Shown piece by piece: positions 17,589-26,343 of a DNA stretch of 64,000 bases. The translations under genes were made by a program, and so were the position numbers. Numbering within the stretch: position 1 is the first letter of the stretch; every line of letters starts with the position of its first letter. Source of the DNA: Candidatus Methanomicula labiotermitis (GTDB lineage: Archaea; Thermoplasmatota; Thermoplasmata; Methanomassiliicoccales; Methanomethylophilaceae); NCBI GenBank assembly GCA_009780575.1, contig WQZU01000002.1:1-64000 (forward strand), written 5' to 3'. Below the pieces are notes generated by a model. It worked only from the letters and a program-made list of their open reading frames with translations. It did no database searches and had not been told where the DNA came from.

Positions 17589-18518
17589 TCATTCAACCCG
17601 GGCCCCGGGTTCGCCGGTCTTTACGATAAAGGGTGTTCCGCCGCGTAAGCTTATGGCCTCGCAGACCTTTTCCGGTTCGTCGGTAAGCGCGATCATGCTC
17701 CCTCCTCCTCCGGCGCCGGTGAGTTTGGCGCCGTATGAATGCCTGAGGGAAGCATTGACAAGCTTATTCAGCTCATTGCATGAGACTCCGAGGATCGACA
17801 GAAGTTTATGATCCTTCGTCATCAGATCACCGAGCTCAGCGATGTCGCCTTTTCTGAGAGCATCCATTCCTTCCAATGTAGTCTGACCTATCTCATCCAC
17901 GATATCGGATGCGAATTTACATTTGTCCTTGTATCTTCGGACCTTTTCAACAAGCGGACCCGTGGCCGCATGCAATCCCGTGTAACCGATGACCATGGTC
18001 ATCTTCGGTATCTTCACGTTTCTGACAGACCATGTGTTCTCATTCATCGTTATATCCCACAGATGCTCTCCGGATTCTTCCGGGCCGTTGAGTGATACGC
18101 CGTTACCGTGGGTGCTTGCCGATGTGTCCAACGGGCTCGCTCTGCCCTGCACATTGTATTCCGTAAGGAAAGCATCCGTTGCGAGTTTCTTGTTATCTAT
18201 GTGTACACCGTTCATGACGCTGACAGCTTTCAGGAACGACGAAGAGAGCGCCGCCGATGAACCCAATCCTGAACCTGAAGGTATGTCGCTTTCTGTTTCG
18301 ATCCTGAGGGGAGAGTTGCTGTATCTCATCATATGATCAAAGTAAGGATGCTTGTTCGCATCGAACGCCCTTCCGTTGATGACGGTCTCGGAAGACAAGC
18401 TGACGGTGCACGTTATCCTGCGGTCGATTGCCAGGGCAACGGCGGGTTTTCCATACACCACTGCGTGCTCTCCGAGTATGATGAGCTTACCGGGCGCAGA
18501 TGTCCTCACTGTTCTCAT
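17589..18518 (-). CDS. mvk: mevalonate kinase
   Basis: A 309-residue GHMP kinase that phosphorylates mevalonate in isoprenoid synthesis. Visible motifs are APGKLIILGEHAVVYG (8-23), the ATP-binding PSGSGLGSSAA (80-90) and the C-terminal GAKLTGAGGGGSMIAL. The open frame extends upstream into the preceding gene, but the ATG at 18518 overlaps the preceding stop as ATGA and gives the family's normal N-terminus. It lies back to back at its 3' end with the lipid operon, so lipid precursor supply and modification genes are adjacent. Confidence 0.95.
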   Translation of the reverse strand: MRTVRTSAPGKLIILGEHAVVYGKPAVALAIDRRITCTVSLSSETVINGRAFDANKHPYFDHMMRYSNSPLRIETESDIPSGSGLGSSAALSSSFLKAVSVMNGVHIDNKKLATDAFLTEYNVQGRASPLDTSASTHGNGVSLNGPEESGEHLWDITMNENTWSVRNVKIPKMTMVIGYTGLHAATGPLVEKVRRYKDKCKFASDIVDEIGQTTLEGMDALRKGDIAELGDLMTKDHKLLSILGVSCNELNKLVNASLRHSYGAKLTGAGGGGSMIALTDEPEKVCEAISLRGGTPFIVKTGEPGARVE

Positions 18519-19027
18519 CTGTTCAGTCCGTACCTGCTCAGCGCTTCCGCGATAACATCGTTGGGACTTCTGCCGCCAAGCTGCTGCTTGCCGACGGTCC
18601 ACCATTTCTCTTCCTTTTCCATGACGGCCTCTTCGAATTCCTCATCGGTGTCATAATCTTCGCGATATACTTTCGCAACAATCTCATAACTCGTCTCAAG
18701 CAGATCAACGCCGTATCTCTGGTTGGCGGCGGTGAGCCCGAGCATATGATCCAGAAAATATGAGAAACTGACCGCCCGATCTTCGGGAAGCGATTCCATC
18801 ACTATGTCGAGAACGGAGTTCACGGCCATCATGAAAAGAAGTTCGCGCTTCGCCTCTTCCGGCATCTCATTTTCCTCATCGACCTGCTCGTTCATCTGGT
18901 TAAACCAGATGTCTCTGATAAGATGCGTTCTTTTGGGATTCTTTTCCCATAACTGTAACTCAGGAGGCACATCCTGATTTTCTGCAAAAAGATCGTTTAT
19001 TGTTTCCTCGTTTTCATTTTTTGTCAT
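18515..19027 (-). CDS. hypothetical acidic protein in the mevalonate kinase operon
   Basis: A 170-residue soluble, Glu/Asp-rich protein with no family I recognise. It is predicted mostly helical, with no signal peptide, Cys motif or membrane helix. The ATG at 19027 has AGAGGTGA six bases upstream; a GTG at 19036 overlapping the previous stop is less likely. It sits between an aminotransferase and mevalonate kinase, overlapping the latter by ATGA, so the three are co-transcribed, but this does not reveal a function. Confidence 0.8.
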   Translation of the reverse strand: MTKNENEETINDLFAENQDVPPELQLWEKNPKRTHLIRDIWFNQMNEQVDEENEMPEEAKRELLFMMAVNSVLDIVMESLPEDRAVSFSYFLDHMLGLTAANQRYGVDLLETSYEIVAKVYREDYDTDEEFEEAVMEKEEKWWTVGKQQLGGRSPNDVIAEALSRYGLNR

Positions 19028-19032
19028 AGTTA

Positions 19033-20157
19033 TCACCTCTTAATACTGTTTGCGACCTTTTCAAGAATGTCCATACCTGTACTTATCTTCTGCTCATCGG
19101 CCGCATATGAGAACCTCAGATGTTTCTCTCCGTATGAACCGAAAGCGGAACCCGGAACGCATATCAATCCGTTCTCAACGAGTTTCATCGCAAACTCATC
19201 GGACGTGATATCGAATGAGAACCCCGGGAAGGCGTAGAATGCACCTTTAGGAACATTCAGACTCATACCGTCAATACCGTTTATGCGCGAAGCAATGAGA
19301 TCCCTTCTTTTCCTGTACACGGTGCGAACCTCATCCAGATATCTGTCAACAGAAGGCATGGCATTCAATATCCCGTACTGCGCCGGCATACCGGGGCATG
19401 CGCACATATGATACGACATCTTCGTAAGATCGGGTATAACATCTTTATTGGCAACAATGAAACCCATTCTCCATCCGGGGACCGACATCATCTTCGAAAA
19501 GCCGTTCACGATCACCGAATTGTCAAGTTCCGATATGAACGATACATGTCTGTCATCATACACGAACGGTTCGTACACTTCATCGGATATCACGGTTATA
19601 CTGTGTTCGGAGGTGATGTCGCGTATGGCCTTGAAAGACGCTTCGCTGAGAACGCTTCCGGTGGGGTTCGACGGATAGTTGAGAAAGATGACCTTCGTTT
19701 TCTTTGTTATTTTATTCTGTATGTCATCGATGTCCGGCTGAAAGTCATTCTCCGTAAGTTTATATTCAACCGCTTTTCCGGAAGACAGTGCCGTATGCGG
19801 TCCGTACACAACGAATCCGGGACTGGGTATAAGGGCTTCATCTCCGGCATCAACGAGCGACTGTGTTATGGCCATGAGCGCAGAGGTGCCGCTCGGTGTG
19901 ATCATTACGTTCTCAGCCCTTATTCCGTATTCACGGTAACGTGACGCAACCGCTTCTCTGAGCGGCATTATACCGGGCGTAGGACCGTATCCGTTCATGC
20001 CTTTCGAAGAGGCTTCGCTCATGCCGATCAGCGCTTCACCCGGAGGAGGGACATCAGGTTCGCCCAAACCGAGGTTTATCGAACCGGAGCCGGCGAGGTC
20101 GAACATCTTCCTTATCCCGGAGACCGGCACTCTCCGGAGCCTTTCGGATATTTTCAT
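19033..20157 (-). CDS. class I/II PLP-dependent aminotransferase
   Basis: A 374-residue fold-type I aminotransferase of the aspartate/aromatic aminotransferase group. The PLP lysine is Lys222 in NGFSKMMSVPGWRMG; Asn164 in NYPSNPTG, Asp192 and Tyr195 in SDEVYEP, and the C-terminal RFSYA complete the site. Length is normal. Substrate specificity (aspartate, aromatic amino acids or N-acetyl-diaminopimelate type) cannot be assigned from sequence alone. First gene of a three-gene operon with the acidic protein and mevalonate kinase. Confidence 0.93.
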   Translation of the reverse strand: MKISERLRRVPVSGIRKMFDLAGSGSINLGLGEPDVPPPGEALIGMSEASSKGMNGYGPTPGIMPLREAVASRYREYGIRAENVMITPSGTSALMAITQSLVDAGDEALIPSPGFVVYGPHTALSSGKAVEYKLTENDFQPDIDDIQNKITKKTKVIFLNYPSNPTGSVLSEASFKAIRDITSEHSITVISDEVYEPFVYDDRHVSFISELDNSVIVNGFSKMMSVPGWRMGFIVANKDVIPDLTKMSYHMCACPGMPAQYGILNAMPSVDRYLDEVRTVYRKRRDLIASRINGIDGMSLNVPKGAFYAFPGFSFDITSDEFAMKLVENGLICVPGSAFGSYGEKHLRFSYAADEQKISTGMDILEKVANSIKR

Positions 20158-20524
20158 GGTGCCGATGATTCATTATCTGCATATTATGTTTTACTGTTCC
20201 GCAAACGCATTTTCCGCAGACGTCTGAAAGTTAACGCTGTGAACTACACGCACGCTGAAACGGTCCGGCGCAAACGTTCCCGACCGTATACAGAACGATC
20301 GGCAAAACAATGAACGCGGAGATCAATGACAAAGAAAACGGAGAAGCAGCGTTAACAAAATTACTGTGCCATACATTCATTCATAACATTGTTTTTATAA
20401 AACCGGTCTTAAATGACGCATTATTTCAAGAAACATTATAAATGCATAGTCTGATGCCCATTATGCAACCGTATAATGAAATCGGGCACAAATCGCGGCC
20501 TGAAAACATTCGAGAGGTGATACA
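20158..20524 (+). promoter_or_regulatory. divergent intergenic region with TATA for the small basic protein
   Basis: No gene in 367 bases. A TATA element TTATAAAT at 20436-20443 predicts transcription from about 20466 and a leader near 60 nt. GAGAGGTGAT at 20512-20521 is the ribosome-binding site for the ATG at 20525. Confidence 0.55.
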
Positions 20525-20812
20525 ATGGGTTTCCTGGACAAGTTATTCAAAAGATGCAAAAAGAAGAAGAGCGCTGAGGTTGAAAAGGCCGCTGTGAAGA
20601 AATCACAATACGGCAACACACAGCTCGGAAAAGCTATGACCAAAGCGGTCGACACCATAAACGAAAGAGAGAAAGCAGGCAAGATGAGCGCAGTGAATGC
20701 GGCCGCTTACAAAGGAAGGGTCGACGGCCTCAAGGGCATGATAGGTAAGGAAGAGGACACCGGTCTTCTTCAGGTGGCGCAGATAATAGGCGCGGTCAAC
20801 AGGTCTGTATAA
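20525..20812 (+). CDS. hypothetical small lysine-rich protein
   Basis: A 95-residue protein starting MGFLDKLFKRCKKKK, an amphipathic basic N-terminus that resembles a membrane-targeting helix. The remainder (about 30-95) is soluble, helical and Lys-rich. It has a clear promoter and a strong ribosome-binding site, so it is probably expressed, but I recognise no family. A small hairpin separates it from the HD-domain gene downstream. Confidence 0.75.
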   Translation: MGFLDKLFKRCKKKKSAEVEKAAVKKSQYGNTQLGKAMTKAVDTINEREKAGKMSAVNAAAYKGRVDGLKGMIGKEEDTGLLQVAQIIGAVNRSV

Positions 20813-20824
20813 AATCCTTTTTCG

Positions 20825-20838
20825 GGGGCGTAAGCCCC
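20825..20838 (+). terminator. short GC hairpin between two genes
   Basis: GGGGC at 20825-20829 pairs with GCCCC at 20834-20838 around a GTAA loop, 12 bases after the preceding stop. The following sequence has no strong T run, so it may attenuate rather than end transcription before the HD-domain gene at 20860. Confidence 0.4.
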
Positions 20839-20859
20839 TGTACTTTCGGTTGAGTTGAT

Positions 20860-21984
20860 ATGGGCAAAGCAATGGATATGGACCTGATATACTGTTTCTT
20901 TGACGCTGCGAACATGCGGAGATGGAACGACCACCTGAGACCGGCGGAACTTACCGAACTGGACAAACAGGCGCACAAGATGGTGATAGCGTGGGTTCTC
21001 GCAAAATTCGAGGAATCCGAGAAAAATGAGAGCATTGACTGGCGGCGGCTTATAGAGAATGCGATGTTCTCCTTTCTCCAGAGAATTGCGCTGACCGATC
21101 TCAAACCGCAGTTATTCCACCGAATGGTAAGGGAAAAGGGAGACGAGGTTAACGATTTCATAATCAAGGATTTCGATGAACGCGTTCCGCACGCGGAGCC
21201 GGGATTCAGGCGGCGTTTCGCGGAATACCTGAAAAAGGAGACGACGTCCAAAGAGGACAGGATAATCAAAGCGGCACATTATCTCGCAACGTCATGGGAA
21301 TTCAAACTCGTATACAATGCCAATCAGACGATGTACGGCATTGAGAAGACAAAAGGAGACATAGAACGGCAGATCAAGGAATATGCGGATATCTCGGGCG
21401 TCATAAACGTATTCTTCGGAAAAGACGCATTTGACTTTATCGACCTGTGCGGGCAGCTTAGATTTCAGCAGAGATGGGCAAGAGCTCCGAGGATACCGCA
21501 GACAACTGTGCTCGGTCATATGCTGATGGTTGCGAATATGATATATCTTCACGATCTCGACACAGGGGCGGATGATGACAAGATCTACAAAGATTATTTC
21601 ACCGCATTGTTCCACGATCTTCCGGAGGTTCTGACGAAGGATGTCGTTTCGCCGGTGAAGAAGAACATCGGCGGTTTGGAAGAACTGCTTGCGGAATACG
21701 AGAAGGAGAAGATATCCGACACTCTGATGCCGCTGCTTCCGAAAGCATGGCATGATGATTTCCTTGAACTGATAAACGACCCGTTCGGCAGCGCCGATAA
21801 CAAACCGATCAAAACATGCGACCTTTTGGCGGCGTACATAGAAGCGCATGTGTCCGGATGCTACGGAATATCATCCCGGGCGTTATCCGAAGGCAAAGAG
21901 ATGCTGAGAAAGAAGCTTTTGTCATCAGATACGGACATTGATGTGAAAGGTCTCATAAAGAGATTGGATGAGATGAAGATCTGA
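20860..21984 (+). CDS. HD-domain hydrolase
   Basis: A 374-residue protein of the HD superfamily, in the YfbR-like/COG1896-like branch. Metal ligands are visible: His220 in TTVLGHMLMV, His252-Asp253 in ALFHDLPEV, and Asp261 in TKDVVSP. These enzymes are usually metal-dependent nucleotidases or phosphohydrolases; the substrate here is unknown. The N-terminal about 180 residues have no assignment. It starts behind TTGAGTTGAT and stands alone or in read-through with the small protein at 20525. Confidence 0.85.
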   Translation: MGKAMDMDLIYCFFDAANMRRWNDHLRPAELTELDKQAHKMVIAWVLAKFEESEKNESIDWRRLIENAMFSFLQRIALTDLKPQLFHRMVREKGDEVNDFIIKDFDERVPHAEPGFRRRFAEYLKKETTSKEDRIIKAAHYLATSWEFKLVYNANQTMYGIEKTKGDIERQIKEYADISGVINVFFGKDAFDFIDLCGQLRFQQRWARAPRIPQTTVLGHMLMVANMIYLHDLDTGADDDKIYKDYFTALFHDLPEVLTKDVVSPVKKNIGGLEELLAEYEKEKISDTLMPLLPKAWHDDFLELINDPFGSADNKPIKTCDLLAAYIEAHVSGCYGISSRALSEGKEMLRKKLLSSDTDIDVKGLIKRLDEMKI

Positions 21985-22562
21985 TGCTCATACGAACGAG
22001 ATCAAAACACTTTCCGATAGGATGCCGATGATATCGATGCCGCTGCAGTATACGTCTACGGCAAACGATCTTGAAAAGAAAAGCGCACGGAAGCATTGTT
22101 CTGTTGCTCTCTTCTTATATTATATATTCTCAATAGGGAAACGCCCGCATAAAACGCGATCCGAAAGTGTATGAAAACCCTTCTTTTCTTTCAATCTCTT
22201 CACCGGGAACCGCGGTCAGATCCGCGCCGAACTCCGTGATATTCCGCAGATATGAAAAAACACTTGAAAATGACGTCAATACGCAGAAATCCAAGGTTTA
22301 CGATATCCCGGTGCAGATTTAAAAAACAGATCCGAAGGTTACCGCCTTTTCATAAAGAATAAGACATCCGGATGCCTGCCAGTACGTCTAACAAGCTTTT
22401 TAGTACGTGAAAAATCATCTCAAAAATCAAAAAAAACGTTAGTTTCACGGTCTATTTTCAGGCATGATATTATTTGTATACCAACATCATAATTGATACT
22501 TTTTACTTTATCTATGACAACTAATATTCGTCAGATGGTTAAAAACGGATGGGGTTTTTAAT
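21985..22562. other. gene-free AT-rich stretch before a surface-protein gene
   Basis: About 580 bases with no gene I can support. The last 200 bases are AT-rich with A and T runs and hold the promoter of the InlB-repeat gene; a TATA-like TTACTTTATC at about 22502-22511 is the best candidate. I see no tRNA, palindrome or repeat of note. Confidence 0.45.
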
Positions 22563-24320
22563 ATGCACGACAAAAAGAAGTTACACTATGTAATAGGTTC
22601 AGTAGTTGTAGCTGTTGCGCTGATCGCCACGGTATTCGTGGTTATGAACAACAGCTCGAATGACAACGGAAACGGAGCTTTGTATGGCGGAGATGATACG
22701 ATGTTCTACGATATAACCTTCGATTCCAATGGCGGTTCTTATGTTGAGTCACAAGAGGTAGAGCACGGAGAAACAGTTGCGAAACCCATCGATGACCCGA
22801 CAAAAGTAGGACACACGTTCAAAGGTTGGTACTTAGACGGTTATCCGTTTGATTTCAACACCCAGATAGACAGCGACATAACACTTGTTGCAAAATGGCA
22901 GATCATAACATACACGGTCACATTCGTTGACTATAAGGATTATGTTATAGACACGCAGACCGTGGACCACGGCTCAGCAGCGGTTGCGCCTGAGGTTCCG
23001 CCCAGAGTGGGATACAACTTCACTGCATGGGACACGGATTTCGCTAACATCACATCCGATCTGACGGTAACAGCAGAGTATGAGAGAATAGTATACACGG
23101 TAACGTTCGATTCCAACGGCGGCGTTGCAGCGGTGCAATATGAACTCGTAAAGCACGGAGACATGGTTAATGAGCCCAAGGCATCCAAAGAAGGATACAC
23201 CCTTGTCGGCTGGTTCCACAACAATTCCATGTTTGACTTCGACACTCCGATAGTCAGCGAAAAAACATTGATTGCACACTGGGAAATCATAAGATACACG
23301 GTAACATTCGTTGACCGCGATGACACAGTGACGCAGACCGTGGACCACGGCTCAGCAGCGGTCGAACCTGAGAAACCGGAAAAGGTAGGACACACGTTCC
23401 TCGGCTGGTTCCTTCACGGTAACGATACTGCGTTCGTCTTCAGCACTCTGATATTCGAGGACAAAACACTGATTGCAGAATGGCAGATCATAACATACAC
23501 GGTGACGTTCAACTCTCTCGGCGGTTCTGATGTACCGGATGCGCTTGTAGACCATGGAAACACGGTTGCAAGGCCTGCGGAAGACCCGACCAAAGAAGGA
23601 TACAACTTCACCGGTTGGTTCCTTGCCGGCAATGTGTTTGAATTCGACACACCGATCGTCAGCAACGTGACAATTACCGCAGGCTGGTCCATAAAGACAT
23701 ACACGGTGACATTCGTTGACTGGAATGATGAGGTTCTGAGCGTACAGACCGTGAACCACGGTTCAGCGGCAACTGCACCCGAAAAACCGCCCAGAGAAGG
23801 ATTCAACCCCGCCGGTTGGGATGTAAGATTCGACAACATCACATCCGATCTGACGGTAACGGCGCAGTATGCGGTCATAACGTTCACGATAACCGGACAG
23901 GTCTTCCAGGTCCTCGGATCGATAGACGGTGTGACGCAGACGGAGGTCCTCATGAACATCGAGTACATCTGGTACACGATCGTAGATGTAAGGAACAGCA
24001 ACGTATACGTGAACGAGAACGGTGAATTCATCATCGAGGGAGTACCGATCGGTTCCACTGTCAAGATACTCGGTGTCTTCGGCGACGGAAACTTCGAACT
24101 GTTCGACGACCTGAACCGCCTTCCCCACTTCGCGGGAGAGTTCTTGGTCAACGGCCCGATGACGGATGCTAATGTGTATGTGCTGTGCACGGAGACTGCG
24201 ATATACTGGCACGGACTGGACTCTGACGACGGCTCAGGATTGCTGATATTGGTCCTGGTGGCGGCAGTAGTGGCGGCTCTGGCAGTGGGAGTATTCATAT
24301 TCCACCGCATGAGAGCATAA
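22563..24320 (+). CDS. InlB-type beta-repeat surface protein, membrane anchored
   Basis: A 585-residue protein with an N-terminal hydrophobic segment (about 9-28), at least six Listeria-Bacteroides/InlB-type beta repeats of about 65 residues (about 55-430, each ending TLIAHW- or TVTAEY-like and containing GHTFKGWYL or YNFTGWFL), a C-terminal globular module (about 440-545, from FTITGQVFQVLGSIDG) and a C-terminal membrane helix (LLILVLVAAVVAALAVGVFIF). The repeats would project from the cell surface and may mediate adhesion. The C-terminal module and helix are shared with the giant protein at 32228, as is the 3' hairpin, so the two are paralogues. Single-gene unit. Confidence 0.88.
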   Translation: MHDKKKLHYVIGSVVVAVALIATVFVVMNNSSNDNGNGALYGGDDTMFYDITFDSNGGSYVESQEVEHGETVAKPIDDPTKVGHTFKGWYLDGYPFDFNTQIDSDITLVAKWQIITYTVTFVDYKDYVIDTQTVDHGSAAVAPEVPPRVGYNFTAWDTDFANITSDLTVTAEYERIVYTVTFDSNGGVAAVQYELVKHGDMVNEPKASKEGYTLVGWFHNNSMFDFDTPIVSEKTLIAHWEIIRYTVTFVDRDDTVTQTVDHGSAAVEPEKPEKVGHTFLGWFLHGNDTAFVFSTLIFEDKTLIAEWQIITYTVTFNSLGGSDVPDALVDHGNTVARPAEDPTKEGYNFTGWFLAGNVFEFDTPIVSNVTITAGWSIKTYTVTFVDWNDEVLSVQTVNHGSAATAPEKPPREGFNPAGWDVRFDNITSDLTVTAQYAVITFTITGQVFQVLGSIDGVTQTEVLMNIEYIWYTIVDVRNSNVYVNENGEFIIEGVPIGSTVKILGVFGDGNFELFDDLNRLPHFAGEFLVNGPMTDANVYVLCTETAIYWHGLDSDDGSGLLILVLVAAVVAALAVGVFIFHRMRA

Positions 24321-24345
24321 GCAAGCCGAAAAACCTTTAAAACGG

Positions 24346-24383
24346 GAAGAAGAGGAAAACCTTCCTCTTCTTCCTAAATTTTA
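24346..24383 (+). terminator. hairpin terminator of the first InlB-repeat gene
   Basis: GGAAGAAGAGGAA at 24346-24358 pairs perfectly with 24363-24375 around a four-base loop and is followed by TAAATTTTAATTTT. An almost identical hairpin follows the paralogous gene at 36275, with the same preceding AAAAACCTTTAAAA. Confidence 0.8.
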
Positions 24384-24429
24384 ATTTTACATTAACGGTT
24401 ATCACAATGAAGTGAACACTTCTGTATAT

Positions 24430-25695
24430 TCATCGGCCGATTATCTCTCGGCCGCGCATATAAGGTCTCAATGCTTCCGGTATGGTTACCGTACCGTCCT
24501 TGTTCTGACAGTTCTCCAGTATGGCGGCCATGGTCCTCGGTAATGCAAGACCCGATCCGTTCAGAGTATGGACGAACTCACTCTTCAGGTGAGGTTCCGG
24601 ACGGAATTTTATTCCTGCTCTTCGTGCTTGGAAATCAGAGACGCATGAGCAAGAGGAAGCTTCAAGCCATCCTTTCTTTCCGGGTGCATAAAGTTCGAGG
24701 TCATAGCATTTGGCCGCCGCGAATCCCATGTCTCCGGTGCATAACAGAATTACGCGGTAAGGAAGGCCCAGTCCTCTGATGACCTCTTCCGCATTTTCTC
24801 TGAGTTCCTCAAGAACATCGAACGAACCGTCCGGATGAACGAACTTGACCATCTCCACCTTGTTGAATTCATGAACTCTGATTATCCCTTTGGTGTCCGA
24901 ATGCTTTCCCGCCTCACGTCTGAATGAAGGTAAATAAGCGGTATAAGATATCGGCAATTCGTTCCTGTCGAATATCTCGTTCCTGTGCATGTTTGTAACG
25001 GGCACCTCGGCAGTCGGGTTGAGCCACAGATCATCACGTTCTATCCAGTACATATCATCCTTCATGTTCGGATATTGTCCCGTACCTATGACCGCGTCCC
25101 TGTTGACGATGACAGGCGTGAACACCTCTTTGTAACCCTGATCGTCGTGCATATCCAGCATATAATTTATCAGTGCTCGTTCCAGCTTCGCACCATCTCC
25201 CTTCAGAACGTAGAAGCCGCTGCCGGCGACCTTGACACCGCGTTCGAAATCAATGATGTCCAATGATTCCGCGATCTCGTAATGCTCTTTCGGTTCGAAG
25301 TCGAATTTTCGTAAAACTCCGTGCTGTCCGACGATCACGTTATCATTCGAATCCTTTCCCAAGGGAACCGTATGATGGGGAATGTTAGGAATATTAAGGA
25401 CAAACTCTTCCCTGATGCCGTCAAGTTCGGCGAGCCTTGAATCAATTTCCCTTATCTTATCGGACACAAGGCGCATCTCATCTATCTTCTTTGTTTTCTT
25501 ATCTCCTTTCAGTTCAGGGATAAGCTTGGAAACATCATTTCTTTCCTTTCTCAATGCGTTCCCTTTATCTGTGAGCAGTCTCCATTCCTCATCGGCCTCA
25601 AGGAATCCGTTCAATGCGTCGTAAGGATAATTCCTGTTCTTCAGCATATCCCTGATCTTTTCCGGATCCTGTCTTATGATGTTGACGTCTATCAT
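24430..25695 (-). CDS. serS: seryl-tRNA synthetase (common type)
   Basis: A 421-residue class II synthetase that charges tRNA-Ser. Residues about 1-105 form the antiparallel coiled-coil arm that grips the tRNA long variable arm; the catalytic domain follows with motif 2 (SFRREAGKHSDTKGIIRVHEF) and motif 3 (GSGLALPRTMAAILE). This is the widespread type, not the rare SerRS of several methanogen orders. First gene on this strand after the YhbY-type gene, 9 bases downstream of it, so likely in one operon with rnp4. Confidence 0.97.
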   Translation of the reverse strand: MIDVNIIRQDPEKIRDMLKNRNYPYDALNGFLEADEEWRLLTDKGNALRKERNDVSKLIPELKGDKKTKKIDEMRLVSDKIREIDSRLAELDGIREEFVLNIPNIPHHTVPLGKDSNDNVIVGQHGVLRKFDFEPKEHYEIAESLDIIDFERGVKVAGSGFYVLKGDGAKLERALINYMLDMHDDQGYKEVFTPVIVNRDAVIGTGQYPNMKDDMYWIERDDLWLNPTAEVPVTNMHRNEIFDRNELPISYTAYLPSFRREAGKHSDTKGIIRVHEFNKVEMVKFVHPDGSFDVLEELRENAEEVIRGLGLPYRVILLCTGDMGFAAAKCYDLELYAPGKKGWLEASSCSCVSDFQARRAGIKFRPEPHLKSEFVHTLNGSGLALPRTMAAILENCQNKDGTVTIPEALRPYMRGREIIGR

Positions 25696-25704
25696 ACGAT
25701 CAGC

Positions 25705-25998
25705 TCAGAATTTCTTCTGTGAAAGGGAGGTCCATGTTCTTTTGTCGGTAAGGATAAGAACATTTCCGCGCACATCGACGATCACGGAATCCGTGGCCTC
25801 CGACAGAGCGTCGGCAATATCCGCAGTCTCGGATTCGGAACTCGGAAGAACTTTAACTTTGACTATCCTGTTCGACTTGATCTGCGCCTTAAGCTCTTCA
25901 AAGATGCTTTCTTTCAATCCGTCCTTTCCGACATGCAGCGTTGCCGCCATGTCGGCGGCTCTGCGCATTATCTCCTTTTTAGCTTCCTTTTCTGTCAT
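25705..25998 (-). CDS. YhbY/CRM-domain RNA-binding protein
   Basis: A 97-residue single CRM domain related to bacterial YhbY, which associates with pre-50S particles; archaeal members are thought to act in rRNA processing. The GxxG-like loop VGKDGLKESI and the C-terminal strand DVRGNVLILTDKR are visible. The ATG at 25998 overlaps the stop of the RNase P gene (ATGA), so upstream codons in this frame are not used. Neighbours on both sides act in RNA maturation or tRNA charging. Confidence 0.9.
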   Translation of the reverse strand: MTEKEAKKEIMRRAADMAATLHVGKDGLKESIFEELKAQIKSNRIVKVKVLPSSESETADIADALSEATDSVIVDVRGNVLILTDKRTWTSLSQKKF

Positions 25999-26315
25999 TC
26001 TCTCTGCTCCCTCAGATACGGGATCCTTTTCAGACCGCCGCATTCCAGACATCTCATTGTCACCTTATGGTTTCTCAGCCTTATACGTGATGTGCCCGGA
26101 ACCATCGGCGTCAAGCACATTTTGCAGTATATGTGCTCTTTAGGTATTTTCGTCTTCGTTCTCATACTTATGCGTCTTGCCAGATCAACATATCTCCTTG
26201 CAAGTGCAAGATCACCGGAGGATGCCCGTTCTTTGGACATCGCCATCAGTTTATTGATCCGGATTTCTGCTATTCCCGAGATCTCGGCGCGCTGCATTCT
26301 GCGGGACATGGTCAT
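25995..26315 (-). CDS. rnp4: ribonuclease P protein component 4 (Rpp21)
   Basis: A 106-residue Rpp21/Rpr2-family subunit of archaeal RNase P, which removes 5' leaders from pre-tRNA. The zinc ribbon consists of CKMC and, 23 residues later, CLECG; the N-terminal helices carry ALARRYVDLARRISMR, typical of the family. The start could be ATG 26315 or 26309. Overlaps the next gene by ATGA. Confidence 0.93.
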   Translation of the reverse strand: MTMSRRMQRAEISGIAEIRINKLMAMSKERASSGDLALARRYVDLARRISMRTKTKIPKEHIYCKMCLTPMVPGTSRIRLRNHKVTMRCLECGGLKRIPYLREQRE

Positions 26316-26343
26316 CGCCGTTCATTGCGTACTTGTATGTAAA

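Noticed and set aside
23414-24310. A 298-codon minus-strand frame within the InlB-repeat gene
   Set aside because: It is antisense to a well-supported repeat gene; its open length follows from the codon use of the repeats. The same holds for minus-strand frames within 32228-36247.
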